Below are positions 4,890 to 5,242 of a DNA stretch of 5,242 bases, in pieces (position 1 is the first letter of the stretch; each line of letters starts with the position of its first letter). This stretch comes from Verrucomicrobiota bacterium (GTDB lineage: Bacteria; Verrucomicrobiota; Verrucomicrobiia; Opitutales; Opitutaceae). Made by a program: the position numbers and the translations under genes. Under the pieces are notes generated by a model. It saw only the letters and a list, made by a program, of their open reading frames with translations, did not search any database and was not told the DNA's origin. The stretch covers positions 1 through 5,242 of the forward strand of contig JAEXPL010000487.1 of the NCBI GenBank assembly GCA_023446865.1, written 5' to 3'.

Positions 4890-5189
4890 TCAGGACACGC
4901 GCTGGCCGAGGACTTCGACGGTGTCGACCAGGCCGACGACGGCGGCGTCGACGGGGAGCGTCTTCATGCCGGAGGCCTGGCGGGCGGAGCTGCCCTGGCA
5001 GAAGAGGACGAGGTCGCCGTTGCCGGCGCCGAGGGCGTCGACGGCGACGATGGTGTTGGCGCCGTTGCGCAGCTGCGTCGGGTTGGCCTCGTCGACCAGC
5101 AACGGGCGCAGGAGGAGGAGTTTCTGGCCGCGCATGGTCTCATCCTTCTTGGTCGAGACCACGGAGCCGATGACACGCGCGAGGAACAT
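4890..5189 (-). CDS. BMC vertex (pentamer) shell protein, EutN/CcmL family, paralog 3
   Basis: 99 residues and the most canonical of the three BMC-P proteins. It opens MFLARVIGSVVSTKKDE, then GQKLLLLRPL (21-30), VAVDALGAGNGD (48-59), VLFCQGSSAR (61-70) and PVDAAVVGLVDTVEV (79-93), covering every conserved block of the EutN/CcmL fold. Pentamers of this family close shell vertices, and the GAGNG loop lines the central pore. ATG at 5189 gives the standard N-terminus. It is the first gene in the window in transcription order and is followed by a 169-nt repeat-bearing gap before the aldehyde dehydrogenase. A hairpin lies a short distance upstream of its start. Confidence 0.94.
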   Translation of the reverse strand: MFLARVIGSVVSTKKDETMRGQKLLLLRPLLVDEANPTQLRNGANTIVAVDALGAGNGDLVLFCQGSSARQASGMKTLPVDAAVVGLVDTVEVLGQRVS

Positions 5190-5209
5190 GGGAGGAAGAC
5201 GAAAGTTGC

Positions 5210-5232
5210 GAGCCCTTCGACGGGCTCAGGGC
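5210..5232 (-). repeat. Palindromic intergenic motif (CCTGAGCCCGTCGAAGGG type)
   Basis: GAGCCC (5210-5215) pairs with GGGCTC (5222-5227) around the loop TTCGAC; an alternative pairing joins GCCCT (5212-5216) with AGGGC (5228-5232). It lies about 20 nt upstream of the start codon at 5189, with a pyrimidine-rich stretch between. Very similar GTCGAAGGG-containing palindromes are, from memory, widespread intergenic repeats in many GC-rich bacteria. It may be the remaining part of a fifth repeat-bearing gap cut by the window. Confidence 0.6.
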
Positions 5233-5242
5233 GGTGGCGGGT

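Noticed and set aside
3461..5173. Long plus-strand open frame of 570 codons opposite the aldehyde dehydrogenase
   Set aside because: Its translation is dominated by Gly, Asp, Glu, Arg and Val in a repetitive way, it crosses intergenic repeats, and it is antisense to a clear gene. It is a GC-bias shadow.

Overview
The window is very GC-rich. All convincing genes lie on the minus strand, so transcription runs from the right edge to the left edge. The content is a bacterial microcompartment (BMC) locus of the type known from Planctomycetes and Verrucomicrobia (the 'PVM' BMC), which handles the L-lactaldehyde released from fucose and rhamnose. High GC, absence of Shine-Dalgarno sequences and the intergenic palindromes suggest a Verrucomicrobiota (Opitutus-like) or related PVC organism. 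The phylum call is inference.

In order of transcription: a BMC pentamer (vertex) protein at 4890-5189; a CoA-acylating aldehyde dehydrogenase with an N-terminal encapsulation-like helix (3266-4720); a second BMC pentamer protein 2 nt after it (3006-3263); a third BMC pentamer protein (2582-2878); a class II (fuculose/rhamnulose-1-phosphate type) aldolase with BMC-type extensions at both ends (1444-2541); a lactate/malate dehydrogenase family protein (326-1255); and the first 24 codons of a sugar kinase that looks like rhamnulokinase (1-73, cut by the window edge).

Inferred pathway: the kinase makes L-rhamnulose-1-phosphate, the aldolase cleaves it to DHAP and L-lactaldehyde, and the aldehyde dehydrogenase oxidises lactaldehyde to lactyl-CoA inside the shell, whose vertices are closed by the pentamer proteins. 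The LDH/MDH-like enzyme would serve NAD/NADH balance or product processing. Hexamer shell genes, the phosphotransacylase, an acyl kinase and an alcohol dehydrogenase are not in the window and probably lie beyond the right edge.

The least expected content is between the genes. Three gaps (1256-1443, 2879-3005, 4721-4889) share one plan read along the mRNA: stop codon, a twin-hairpin palindromic element 3-18 nt later, a pyrimidine-rich repeat built of 9-base units, then the next start codon. The 74-325 gap holds what look like degraded versions of both parts in the same order, and the right edge has another palindrome followed by a pyrimidine tract. The two short gaps (2 and 40 nt) lack the element, so it divides the locus into small gene groups.
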